A stretch of DNA of 64,000 nt, from NCBI GenBank assembly GCA_029339505.1, contig JAQISU010000109.1:710001-774000 (forward strand). The letters run 5' to 3'. How positions within the stretch are numbered: the stretch's first letter is position 1; the number at the start of each line of letters is the position of its first letter. Both the position numbers and the translations under genes were made by a program. Source of the DNA: Unio delphinus. Its lineage: Eukaryota; Mollusca; Bivalvia; Unionida; Unionidae. The notes beneath the pieces were generated by a model. It saw only the letters and a program-made list of their open reading frames with translations. It had not been told where the DNA came from and ran no database searches. Shown here one piece after another: positions 26,476 to 38,300 of the stretch.

Positions 26476-26655
26476 CAGCAGCGTACTAACGGGAGGTTGA
26501 CTGGGGTGATGTGGGGTGAGGTGACGGGGTGATTGCCCTGGCGCAAGAGGTCTTCGTGACTGAAATCATGGGCCCCAGAGGTGTTGGGACACAAAAAAAA
26601 CCTCTGGGCCATCATGTTCGCCTGTCAGCGTTATTTGCCTATTAGTACGCAAGTG
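26476..26655. mobile_element. hAT-type element E, 180 bp
   Basis: The left end is CAGCAGCGTACTAACGGG. The right end, read inward, is CACTTGCGTACTAATAGG; the ends match at 13 of 18 positions, including GCGTACTAA. The 8-bp duplication CAGTCAAT is at 26468-26475 and 26656-26663, and identity extends two bases further left (TG). The inside is G-rich with GGGCCCCAGAGG opposite CCTCTGGGCC, a possible hairpin. Confidence 0.78.
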
Positions 26656-26663
26656 CAGTCAAT

Positions 26664-27690
26664 TAGTTAATAATATATAATCTTGTTTTGAGTAATTAAA
26701 AATCCTATAGCCATTATAAAGCAACGAGAAAATGTAAACTTTAAAAGCATTTTCAGCTACTTAAGGTCACTCGTTTCTATTTTATGTTGAGTTATTACCA
26801 AACAGATGCTTTATTTTGACGGAGGATATACAGCAATGCAACTTAGTATTGTATCTTTATGTATGATTTAACAATATTGAAATAAATAAATGAAAATGAA
26901 GCACGATTACTGTTAATAGAGTTTGCAAGAAACAAAGAAAAGCGGAGCAATTTTGAAAGAAAATAAAACTCGTTCATAGTATCATAGTATATTTAAATTT
27001 CCATCGCAAATACGTACGTAACTATTTAAATTTATTATATCTTTAAAACTGTGAAATATATATGTGGGTGTTTCTTTAAAAGTTTCTGTTTTGGTCTCGG
27101 TTTGGATACGAAGAATTATACAGGGGACAACGGTGGGCTGTGCTTTGATATCAGATGTCAGCCCATTTAGACTTCACGGCGCTTCCTACGACAACATACA
27201 AATTCAGACAAAATGGTTTTAGTCCGGTTAATGCCTCATTTCACGCTGTCAGTAAATTCAGCAGCACCTACTCAGTCCAGAAATAACTCGAGATGTGCTG
27301 TAGGCAAGTCACACGGATTTTGCCTCGTATTACATGTATACAGATCCCCCCTTCCACACCCACACACGGTCTTATGCCGAATATTGCACATAAGAAATAT
27401 ATCCAGTTCCGTATTGTATACGTTAATTGGATGGAGTCGAACCCTTGATTTAATTCTAATTATATCGTTTTGATTCGTATATCACAATCTGCATCGCACC
27501 TAGTATATAACCCTGTCAAAGACAGACCTCGTATATATCCATATATAAGTCAGTAGTATATAAACTGTATTAAACGTTAAATAGACTGAATTTCAGTGTT
27601 TTCATAAACACAATCGTGTTAGTCAATAATGATTGAAGAATTTAATTAGAAATTTGAGTGGAGCTCAAGACATTTTCAAGCTGATCGGTA
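26664..27690. other. Low-copy intergenic DNA, no gene recognised
   Basis: The segment 27080-27420 is less AT-rich and has an unrecognised plus-strand frame of 86 codons. No domain or splice context supports a gene. The rest is AT-rich. Confidence 0.45.
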
Positions 27691-27699
27691 TTAATGATA

Positions 27700-28560
27700 T
27701 GTTTGTATACAGATAAATGCCGTTTTCATACAAATGCCGTTTTGATAAAGACAAATGACATGTTTATATACAGATAAATGCCGATTTCATACAAATGCCG
27801 TTATGATAAAGACAAATGACATGTTGGTATACAGAAAAATGACATGATGGTAGCCAGACAAATTTCATTTTTCTATACACACAAATAACATGTTTAATAT
27901 AGACAAATGACCTTCTTGTATACTGACAAATGACATGTTGGTATACAGACAAACGACATGTTGGTACACATACAAACAACATGCTCGTATGCAGACAAAT
28001 GATATGTTTGTGTACTGACAAATATACAGACAGATGATATGATGGTATACAGACAAATGACAAGATAGTATACAGACAAATGACATGTTTGTATACTTTA
28101 AATTGATTTGATTGTTTACAGACAAATGACATGTTTATCTGCAGACAAATGACACGATAGTATACAGACAAATTATATGTTTGTATGCAGACAAATAACA
28201 TCTTTGCATACAGATAAATAACATGTATGTTTACAGAGAAATCAAATGTTTATATACAGACAAATGACATGTTTATCTGCAGACAAATGACCACATTTTA
28301 CAGACAAAGTATATGTTTGTATGCAGACAAATAACATCTTTGCATACAGATAAATAACATGTATGTTTACAGAGAAATGAAATGTTTATATACAGACAAA
28401 TGACATGTTTATCTGCAGACAAATGACCACATTTTACAGACAAAGTATATGTTTGTATGCAGACAAATAACATCTTTGCATACAGATAAATAACATGTAT
28501 GTTTACAGAGAAATCAAATGTTTATATACAGACAAAGTACATGATTGTATATAGATAAAG
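27700..28560. repeat. 23-bp minisatellite with ~140-bp higher-order block
   Basis: About 36 diverged copies of TATACAGACAAATGACATGT plus three bases. On the right, a block of about 137 bp beginning ATGTTTGTATGCAGACAAAT is repeated at about 28172, 28310 and 28448 with small changes. The minus strand is open in long stretches (145 codons at 27764-28201) because the unit lacks stops in all three of its reading phases. Confidence 0.93.
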
Positions 28561-29454
28561 AACAATCTAAATATAGTTCGCTATAATTAACCGTTATGTT
28601 CGTATGCAGGTGATAAACGTCTACAAGAACATTTACAATCATGTCAGTAGCAAACAGATATTTAGTGTATATAGCAATTTGGTGTTCTTAATCTGTTCTT
28701 GATTTATGGAATACTTTATTCTTGTGTCATTGCATCTTATCTATATCTGTCATTTAATATATGTATCCATCTATTCACTTATCCATTTATTTTGTTACTT
28801 ATTCTATTATGAATGCACATTCCATTTATTTAATTGCAAAACATTTTTTTTTAAATTGTTGATGATTGATGTCTATCTGAAGAAAAAAAAAAAACAATAC
28901 GTAAAATGAATAGTTAGATATTTGAATAATATTATATTACTACCAACCCCCACACACCACCTCACCCCAAACAAAAAAATACCGGATACATACATTACCT
29001 TGCCGGTGATACATTGTTAGTCTCTGTAACATATCTGCAGTCACAGTTGAAATAAATAATGAGTATCACTGAATTAAACTGAGCAAAATCTCTAAGTAAA
29101 TTACATGACTTTTAAAGAGCTTACTGAACTGATTAATTAATTATATTATTACAACGTAACCCTAACTGTCTGTCTGACGTAATTAGGTAAGTAAGCGTCA
29201 TCATAGATAATCGTGGAAGTTTTCAAGCATAGTGAATAATGTTTTGATTTTAATGTTACTGTGCTCTCCTAGAACAATACTATATTAAGAATAATACTAA
29301 GTTGTTGATTATTCTACTAGTATTCATTGTTGGTTAACATTATACTGTTTTACCCGCTGAAACCCCTGACTGTGACAACACACATAGGGTTTACATTAAA
29401 TGCAATTAAATAGCTTACTTTATGCATATTTACGATGAGTATTTTGTGACACAT
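28561..29454. other. Low-copy stretch, no gene recognised
   Basis: AT-rich with a poly-A run near 28883 and a CCCCCACACACCACCTCACC segment near 28947. No features are recognised. Confidence 0.5.
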
Positions 29455-29665
29455 TCTAGGTTCCGCATAGTATAGTGTGAACTCAGTCTCAATTTCCACT
29501 AACAACATTCTAAGTTCCACAGGGCATTGTGTAAAATCAATCCCAGTTTCCACTAACAATATTCTAGTTTCCACAGAGTATAGTGTGAAATCAATTCCAG
29601 TTTCCACTAACAACATTCTAGTTTCCACAAATTATTGTGTGCAATCAACGCCAATTTCCTCTACA
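29455..29665. repeat. 54-bp tandem repeat, ~4 copies
   Basis: Copies share TTTCCACTAACAACATTCTA, GTTTCCACAG and TAGTGTGAAATCAATTCCAG. The period is a multiple of three, so both strands stay open for 70-90 codons. Confidence 0.92.
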
Positions 29666-30794
29666 TTTATATCAAACAATAAAACTATTTTCTTTTAATT
29701 TACACTTGTTGCCTTCACTACGGTACTGTCAGTCGGAAGTGCAAATAGTACGAACAATTTCCCTTAGCTGATAAATCCAAAGGCATAACCTTTCTTAATA
29801 GATGTCATGAATCTCAAGATCCTTGTTTGCGTGTACCTGCCCTGATTATGTGACTTTCAGAAAGCTAAACAGTTAAAGGGGGGAGCCTTTTCAAGGAAAA
29901 CAAAACATATCGTATATACGCATATCGTATATACTCGCTTATAAGAGTATGACTGCAAACTACCCAGACTCAAATACGCCGTCTGTTATAAGTAATCTGC
30001 ACAGCAAACAATAAAGACTCTGATCTGCATGCGCATTATGTCAAGGCAGTTCAGGATCGTCGTTGTTTGCAGTCTGACTCGACCTTTAAGCGAGTACAGA
30101 CGGTACCTTGCACGAAAGCGGATGGAAAAATGCTTCTTGGTGCGAAACGTTTAGAGGTGATTCGGTTTTTGTTGTTGTTGTTGTTGTTTGAGGAGGTGTT
30201 GGGGTTTGGGGGCTTGTAAAATGACACATATTGTCCATCAATTTCGGTGTTTAGTTGAATTGTTAGGATCTCTGCTCTCTTCAACAATATACTGTATGTT
30301 TATCTTTTTGAAAATGTATTCCCAACGGACAAAGAAGTTTTAATTTTATGTAAAGCCAGAGGGAACAAAAATGTTCATAATGGAAAATGGTTGTGAAAAA
30401 GTTGAACATATTTCGTTTTATTAACTTGTCAGCCCCATATATTTGTGAATCTATTATGTGAAAGCTAATATGTTTATATGAATGCAAAATTCAACATGAT
30501 GAGAGAATTTAAGTTAAAATAAATGACGAGACATGTAACTTCATAATAACGACACATCTTCTCCCATGCACGAAATATGACATCTCTTTTTCTGGATATC
30601 AGTCATATATTCTAGATTTAATAAATGATATATGTGATGCGATTTAATATTTACATTTATAAAATGTGTAAACAATCTCTTTTTCCTATTTTCTGTTGAT
30701 AACGGAAAACGAAGCGAGAAAAGCGCAAAACGAGCTAAAACCAACACAGCTGTTTTGCTTTGTTGTGTATTTGAAATAAAACTCATTTTTACAT

Positions 30795-30798
<4 letters not shown>
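29666..30798. other. Low-copy stretch with a short (TTG)n tract
   Basis: A (TTG)8-like tract at about 30162-30189 has no SINE-A body next to it. A CATATCGTATATACGCATAT near-palindrome lies around 29908. Small unrecognised minus-strand frames of at most 85 codons occur. Confidence 0.5.

Positions 30799-30890
<92 letters not shown>
30799..30890. repeat. (CT)n-(CA)n compound microsatellite
   Basis: About 38 CT units followed by 8 CA units. Confidence 0.97.
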
Positions 30891-31793
30891 ATTAGGACTA
30901 AGATTGTGGGGTGGGTCACACAGTATAAATCATACGACCAAACTGTTGTTTGCCTTTTCACATTGGTTCTTTCAAGAGAGATTTCGTTATCTGGTCCACA
31001 AAGCATTTGGTACTTTATGACTCCATAAAATAAACGTTAATAATGCCCGAACTGGCGATTAATATCTTTCAACTGAACTTATTTATCAATCTCTTTCCTT
31101 TACTCGCAGCCAAGTTATCGTTGACCTCTAATAAGACTCGGCATCATAACGACTTTAGCGATTTTCTTGATCCAAATGTCAAAGTTAATATACAGTTGAT
31201 GAAAATTAAATGCTATTAGATTCAATTGATCGCTTTTAATTGGCTCCAAACCGCCTAATGATACTGCAAATTTAGATAACGGTCTCCTCCGATTTCACCC
31301 TGACGATCTTGAATTAATATACCCAGTTATTGTAATTGGACATAATCGGAGGTTATCACTCTTCGATTCGCGAAGCAGAACTACAGACGCGAATGGAACA
31401 TTACCCGATAGTGTTTATATAGTTTGGATCAGCGATTTCGAATTAAATCGAACGCAACAACATGATGCCATGGGTGTCAAATTATGTTACGTCAGGTACC
31501 AGCGAATATTGAATGATCTTTGTCAAGAGAACAGTAACCGTCAAACATTTTTTCTTTCGCCAACACAAAGCAAAACACGTATGCTTCGGTGAAAAGTCAA
31601 CTGTTTAGTATTATTCATATTTGATAATGTTAACATCGCTCGCTATTCCCTCTGGTGATGTTAACAGTCAGTAGAAAGTAGACTAGTCTGCTGATGAAGT
31701 CATTATAACGAAAACGGTAGCTTCAGGTTAGCTTTCTAGGTTTATTGTGTATGTGATTTAAAAGCTAAAACATTATCAAATAAAACACGTATT

Positions 31794-31795
<2 letters not shown>
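30891..31795. other. Low-copy region, candidate conserved non-coding DNA
   Basis: No repeats, balanced composition and many homeodomain-like cores such as TAATTG, TTAATTGG and GAATTAATA between 31040 and 31490. No open frame continues through it. In animal gene deserts such islands may be enhancers; the sequence alone does not prove this. Confidence 0.3.
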
Positions 31796-31846
<51 letters not shown>

Positions 31847-31860
31847 GTGTGTGTGTGTGC
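31796..31860. repeat. (TG)n microsatellite
   Basis: About 32 TG units with one CG interruption. Confidence 0.96.
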
Positions 31861-32789
31861 ATATATCTCACTCGTTCAAACTTCCATTACCTCTTCAGCT
31901 TGATCAGCTATACAGGACGCGTCCCAGGGCGAAACATGTTGATTCATTAGTCTCTTTTAACGGTTTGCCGGCGGGTTAATTTTCATTATTCTATTACGTG
32001 CCCGAGCCCTTGGCGGTGCCGTGGGTGGGGATGCAGACAGAAGGAAGAGAGCAAATGACACGTTGAAAGAATGTGTCGAGAGATGAATTGCCCTTTCCGT
32101 TCAAGTATCACACTCCATAAATGCCATTTATTGATGTAATTGTGTCCATAGATTGACGACACCGTTTTTAAAAGGACCCTGACAGTGAAGTGTCTTTTTG
32201 AACCTTATCAGTAAATTGTCTCCCACTTCATATCATTTTACAACATCCTTTTGTATAAATATTGGGCTTAAATGGTTGTAAAATAGACTTATTTAACTGG
32301 CTATTTAATCGATTTGTAAGATTGGAATGTTGAACTAAATTTCATCGTCAACGCAACAAAACAAATAGCACCCTCTCAACTACAAAATTAAGCAATCTGC
32401 ATTTCCAAATGTCACACTCTTTGAAATACTTATGCTTGGGACCAAGGACCAGACAATAATTAGTATACATTACAAAGAATACCCAGTCCCTTGTGTTCAG
32501 ACGTTGAAACTTGATCTTGGTATTGAGGTGGGAAATTTGTGATCTTCGATGCGATGGCGCCAGAGGCTGATCTTGACTGTTCTTCAGTCTGAACGTATGA
32601 ACTTAAATACCAGCAATTATAAGTGAGAACCATTCTCAGGTTTCATTGGCGCGAACTTTGTATCTGACAGTACAACCATCGTAAAGCAATTTAAGAGCAA
32701 CAAGTTGATACAATAACAGCTCTCTGTTTACACAGGCTCCAAATGTGTCTCCGACATCACAACAGTCTATAGCTGAGTAATATACCACT
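31861..32789. other. Low-copy stretch, no gene recognised
   Basis: Mixed composition and no repeats. The part at 31880-32240 is less AT-rich than average. No coding signal is recognised. Confidence 0.45.
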
Positions 32790-33385
32790 ATGCCTTACCA
32801 TGTTAAAGTATATGGTGTTATATCAGATGATGTCATACTATAGGGCGTTATATCACAATGTCATATTACATTGGCATTATATCACACTATGTATTAGTAT
32901 TGGGCATTATATCACACTGTCATATTACGTTGGCATTATATCACACTGTCATAGTATAGGGCATTATATCACACTGTCATCTTACATTGACATTATATCA
33001 CACTATGTATTAGTATAGGGCAATATATCACACTGTCATCTTACATTGGCATTATATCACACTATGTCATAGTATAGGGCATTATATCACACTGTCATAT
33101 TACATTGACATTATATCACACTGTCATATTACATTGGCATTATATCACATTATGTCATAGTATAGGGCATTATATCACACTGTCATATTACACTGACATT
33201 ATATCACACCGTCATGTTACATTGGCATTATATCACACTATGCATTAGTATAGGGCATTATATCACACTGTCATACTTTGTCCAACTAGATGCATTATAT
33301 CACTATGTCATACTTTGTCCAACTAGATGACATTATATCACACTATTTCATACTATATGGCATTATATCACTATATCGCACTATG
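32790..33385. repeat. ~30-bp minisatellite, ~20 copies
   Basis: Units contain GGCATTATATCACACTGTCA and TATTACATT or TAGTATAGG. Two unit types (CTGTCATATTACATTGG and CTATGTATTAGTATAGGG) are mixed along the array. Confidence 0.93.
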
Positions 33386-33863
33386 ACCCAATAGATATCA
33401 CGGAGAAACGAGTCGTTTTCAAACAAATATTGGTTGCTAAAAATCAACAGTATGAGAAGAGATACAAGATCCCGCTCCAACTTAAAACCAACAAAAACAC
33501 TATATCACAAAAAAGGTTTTTATCTTAAGAAAGAATATTATTCTCAAATCAAATATTAATGTTCATTTTACAATGTAAAAGATCTGCTATTTTTTCTACT
33601 GATGTTTGAACTAAATATTTGTACAGCCTGAGGCATTAGTGGATGTGAGCCAATTTTGTATAAGTTAATATAAGTCTTCTTAATAGTTAAGTAAAGTATA
33701 CTTATGTTTTATCAGTCTGTCTGCTAGGGTCTTATATCAGAACTGGAGAAAAATGTATGTCCTACACAACACAGTTTTTGAAAAACTTCCGTTAATTTTA
33801 CTTTCATTCGAACGGCATTAATGTAGATATCACAAACATGAAGTATAACGCTTCAGAATTGGT
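33386..33863. other. Low-copy stretch, no feature seen
   Basis: AT-rich and without recognised content. Confidence 0.5.
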
Positions 33864-34057
33864 TTTGCTTTTGTTGTTCTTGTTGTAGAATTTAACGCTA
33901 TTTTTCAGCACAAGATAGGCTATACATGGAGGCCAGTATTAATGGCTGAGGAAGAATCCGGTAAAACCCCGGAAAGAACCACCGAACCACGAAAAGCTAC
34001 CGGCAATCTTTCTTACATACCCACATTGGTTGAACGCGAGACTCGAACGCACGCAGA
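33864..34057 (-). mobile_element. SINE-A, copy lacking the A-box end
   Basis: Aligned to the copy at 5918-6197: a (GTT)n tail at left, TTTAACGCTATTTTTCAGCA, AAGAACCACCGAACCACGA, TCTTTCTTACATACCCACAT and the B-box complement GAGACTCGAACGC. The match stops at ACGCACGCAGA, so the element's 5' end (A box) is missing. SINEs are often 5'-truncated. Confidence 0.85.
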
Positions 34058-34370
34058 ACTTCATTATTTCGTAACGATAAAAGAAGCTCGAATATGAGAG
34101 TGAAATCAGAGTGTAGCCTAGCCGGAAGATTAAGTCAAAGCTAAAGAGAAAGCATATCCGAGTGCAAGAGAGCGGAACAATGGACGTGAGTGTAGAAACT
34201 TTAGTTACCGGATCAGACGAACGCACCAGACACACTATTAATTTTAAGTACTCACTTAAATGTGAACATCATTTCTGTTTTACATTTTATTTTCACGTGA
34301 TGTGTACCATTAAAACTTCATTCTTACACGGGGATTGTTTATTGTACACGAGAAGCATTCTTAATATTAT
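34058..34370. other. Low-copy stretch, no gene recognised
   Basis: Short frames on both strands (74-98 codons), without recognisable domains. Confidence 0.45.
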
Positions 34371-34698
34371 TAATTATACAGTGTAATATTAGCAATTCTA
34401 GTGTCATACTAATAGTTCTATAGTGTAACACAACTAGTTATACAGTGTAATATTAGCAATTCTACAGTGTAATACTAGTACGTCTACAGTGTAATGCTAA
34501 TAGTTATACAGTGTAATATTAGCAATTCTACAATGTAATACTTGTAATTCTACGGTTCAATAATACTTTAGTTTAAGACTAGTAATTCAACACTGTAATA
34601 TTAGTAATTCTACAGTGAACACTAATAGTTATTCAGTGTAATATTAACAATTCAATAGTGTAATACAAGTAATTCTCAATTGTAATGCTAGTAATTCA
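34371..34698. repeat. ~23-bp minisatellite, ~14 copies
   Basis: Diverged copies of TACAGTGTAATATTAGCAAT plus TC, alternating with GTAATACTAGTAATTC-like forms. Confidence 0.9.
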
Positions 34699-34884
34699 TA
34701 TTCATTTTCAAAACATATGATATTAAATTGCCATGTTCTGCATACTTATTGTTTAGCATATTACATGATGAATAATTAGGTTTATCTTGAAAAATTTGGT
34801 ATATGATACATCATTAATTTTTGCTTGATAAATATTTATGTAATGCATAAATAATGTTTACTAATTAGTTGATGAATATTTTCA
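34699..34884. repeat. Possible degenerate edge of the 38-bp satellite (left of LINE)
   Basis: AT-rich sequence with TGATGAATAATTAGG, TTTTTGCTTGATAAATATTT and similar pieces that resemble diverged 38-bp monomers. Similar degenerate pieces occur right of the LINE fragment at 35255-35370. Similarity is by eye and weak. Confidence 0.4.
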
Positions 34885-35228
34885 GGATCCCTTAGATACA
34901 TTTCATGTCTAAGGCATCGAAGGATCCAGAAAATCTTACAATTAGACCATGTATCCAATGAGGAGGTGTGCATTAGAATACAAGATATAACTGTACCATA
35001 TCACGATCTGCTCAATACCCTAAAAGAACGCAAACTTATGTAGAATGATAACGTCTGGCGCTCATCTAGCTAATCGAAGACAATCCTACAGGGCACAATG
35101 AGAGGTTAAAGATAACGAAGCAGACAGGAGAAGATATTGGACGATAACATCAAATAGTGGTTAGACATGGACTTTGCAAAGTCCCAAAAATCAGTAGGGA
35201 ACAGGGCAAATGTCACCAGTGGCGCCCC
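34885..35228 (+). pseudogene. Decayed non-LTR retrotransposon (LINE) RT C-terminus
   Basis: One plus-strand frame in phase with 34945 reads DHVSNEEVCIRIQD, then LLNTLKERKL, SKTILQGTMRG, a weak DDNIK-stop-WLDMDFAKSQ and finally NVTSGAP. This order and these signatures resemble the C-terminal tail of the endonuclease/reverse-transcriptase protein of LINE-type elements common in marine invertebrates. At least six in-frame stops interrupt it (first at 35041-35043), but the phase is kept throughout. Only the last ~110 codons remain; no RT catalytic core or endonuclease is present. It is an old, dead, 5'-truncated fragment. Confidence 0.8.
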
Positions 35229-35370
35229 TAAGAATAAAAAATTACACGATAAATTCAAACAATAATTAGTTTATTTTTACTTGATAAGTATCTAATATGT
35301 TGCTTGATTATGTTTGTATGCTATGTTTAGCATAATTATTTTTTACCAGATAAGTATTTACGACGTATAT
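35229..35370. repeat. Degenerate left border of the 38-bp satellite
   Basis: TTTTTACTTGATAAGTATCT and TTTTTTACCAGATAAGTATT look like diverged monomers. Identity improves abruptly from about 35371. Edge monomers are expected to be the oldest in a satellite. Confidence 0.5.
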
Positions 35371-38300
35371 TAATATTTTACTTAATAGGTATGTTAGATG
35401 ATAAATAATTACAATTTACCTCATAGGTATGTTAGATGATAAATAATTACTTTTTACCTCATAGGTATGTTAGATGATAAATATTTACATTTTACTTCAT
35501 GGGTATGTTAGATGATAAATAATTACATTTTACCTCATGGGTATGTTAGATGATAAATAATTACATTTTACCTCATGGGTATGTTAGATGATAAATAATT
35601 ACATTTTACCTCATAGGTATGTTTGATGATAAATAATTACTTTTTACCTCATGGGTATGTTAGATGATAAATAATTACATTTTACTTCATGGGTATGTTA
35701 GATGATAAATAATTACATTTTATTTCATGGGTATGTTAGATGATAAATAATTACTTTTTACCTCATAGGTATGTTAGATGATAAATAATTACTTTTTTAC
35801 CTCATAGGTATGTTAGATGATAAATAATTACATTTTATTTCATGGGTATGTTAGATGATAAATAATTACATTTTATTTCATGGGTATGTTAGATGATAAA
35901 TAATTACGTTTTACCTCATAGCTATGTTTGATGATAAATAATTACTTTTTACCTCATGGGTATGTTAGATGATAAATAATTACATTTTACTTCATGGGTC
36001 CGTTAGATGATAAATAATTACATTTTATTTCATGGATATGTTAGATGATACATAATTACTTTTTACCTCATAGGTATGTTAGATGATAAATAATTACATT
36101 TTACTTAATAGGTATGTTAGATGATAAATAATTACGTTTTACCTCATAGGTATGTTAGATGATAAATAATTACTTTTTACTGCATGGGTATGTTAGATGA
36201 TAAATAATTACATTTTGCTTCATGGGTATGTTAGATGATAAATAATTACATTTTACCTCATGGGTATGTTAGATGATAAATAATTACGTTTTACCTCATA
36301 GGTATGTTAGATGATAAATAATTACTTTTTACTGCATGGGTATGTTAGATGATAAATAATTACATTTTGCTTCATGGGTATGTTAGATGATAAATAATTA
36401 CTTTTTATTTCATGGGAATGTTAGATGATAAATAATTACATTTTACCTCATGGGTATGTTAGATTGAAAATAATTACGTTTTACCTCACAGGTATGTTAG
36501 ATGATAAATAATTACTTTTTACTTCATGGGTATGTTAGATGATAAATAATTACATTTTACTTCATGGGTATGTTAGATGATAAATAATTACATTTTGCTT
36601 CATGGGTATGTTAGATGATAAATAATTACTTTTTGCCTCATAGGTATGTTAGATGATAAATAATTACATTTTACTTAATAGGTATGTTAGATGATAAATA
36701 ATTACGTTTTACCTCATAGGTATGTTAGATGATAAATAATTACTTTTTACTGCATGGGTATGTTAGATGATAAATAATTACATTTTGCTTCATGGGTATG
36801 TTAGATGATAAATAATTACATTTTACCTCATGGGTATGTTAGATGATAAATAATTACGTTTTACCTCATAGGTATGTTAGATGATAAATAATTACTTTCT
36901 ACTTCATGGGTATGTTAGATGATAAATAATTACATTTTGCTTCATGGGTATGTTAGATGATAAATAAATACATTTTATTTCATGGGTATGTTAGATGATA
37001 AATAATTACATTTTACCTCATGGGTATGTTAGATGATAAATAATTACGTTTTACCTCATAGGTATGTTAGATGATAAATAATTACTTTTTACTTCATGGG
37101 TATGTTAGATGATAAATAATTACATTTTACTTCATGGGTATGTTAGATGATAAATAATTACATTTTGCTTCATGGGTATGTTAGATGATAAATAATTACT
37201 TTTTACCTCATGGGTATGTTAGATGATAAATAATTACATTTTGCTTCATGGGTATGTTAGATGATAAATAATTACATTTTGCTTCATGGGTATGATAGAT
37301 GATAAATAATTACATTTTGCTTCATGGGTATGTTAGATGATAAATAATTACATTTTACCTCATGGGTATGTTAGATGATAAATAATTACGTTTTACCTCA
37401 TAGGTATGTTAGATGATAAATAATTACTTTTTACTGCATGGGTATGTTAGATGATAAATAATTACATTTTGCTTCATGGGTATGTTAGATGATAAAAAAT
37501 TACATTTTATTTCATGGGTATGTTAGATGATAAATAATTACATTTTACCTCATGGGTATGTTAGATGATAAATAATTACGTTTTACCTCATAGGTATGTT
37601 AGATGATAAATAATTACTTTTTACTTCATGGGTATGTTAGATGATAAATAATTACATTTTACTTCATGGGTATGTTAGATGATAAATAATTACATTTTGC
37701 TTCATGGGTATGTTAGATGATAAATAATTACATTTTACCTCATGGGTATGTTAGATGATAAATAATTACATTTTGCTTCATGGGTATGTTAGATGATAAA
37801 TAATTGCATTTTGCTTCATGGGTATGTTAGATGATAAATAATTACTTTTTACCTCATGGGTATGTTAGATGATAAATAATTACATTTGCTTCATGGGTAT
37901 GTTAGATGATAAATAATTACTTTTTACTGCATGGGTATGTTAGATGATAATTAATTACATTTTGCTTCATGGGTATGTTAGATGATAAATAATTACTTTT
38001 TACTGCATGGGTATGTTAGATGATAAATAATTACATTTTGCTTCATGGGTATGTTAGATGATAAATAATTACTTTTTACCTCATGGGTATGTTAGATGAT
38101 AAATAATTACATTTTACTTCATGGGTATGTTAGATGATAAATAATTACATTTTGCTTCATGGGTATGTTAGATGATAAATAATTACTTTTTACCTCATGG
38201 GTATGTTAGATGATAAATAATTACATTTTGCTTCATGGGTATGTTAGATGATAAATAATTGCATTTTGCTTCAAGGGTATGTTAGATGATAAATAATTAC

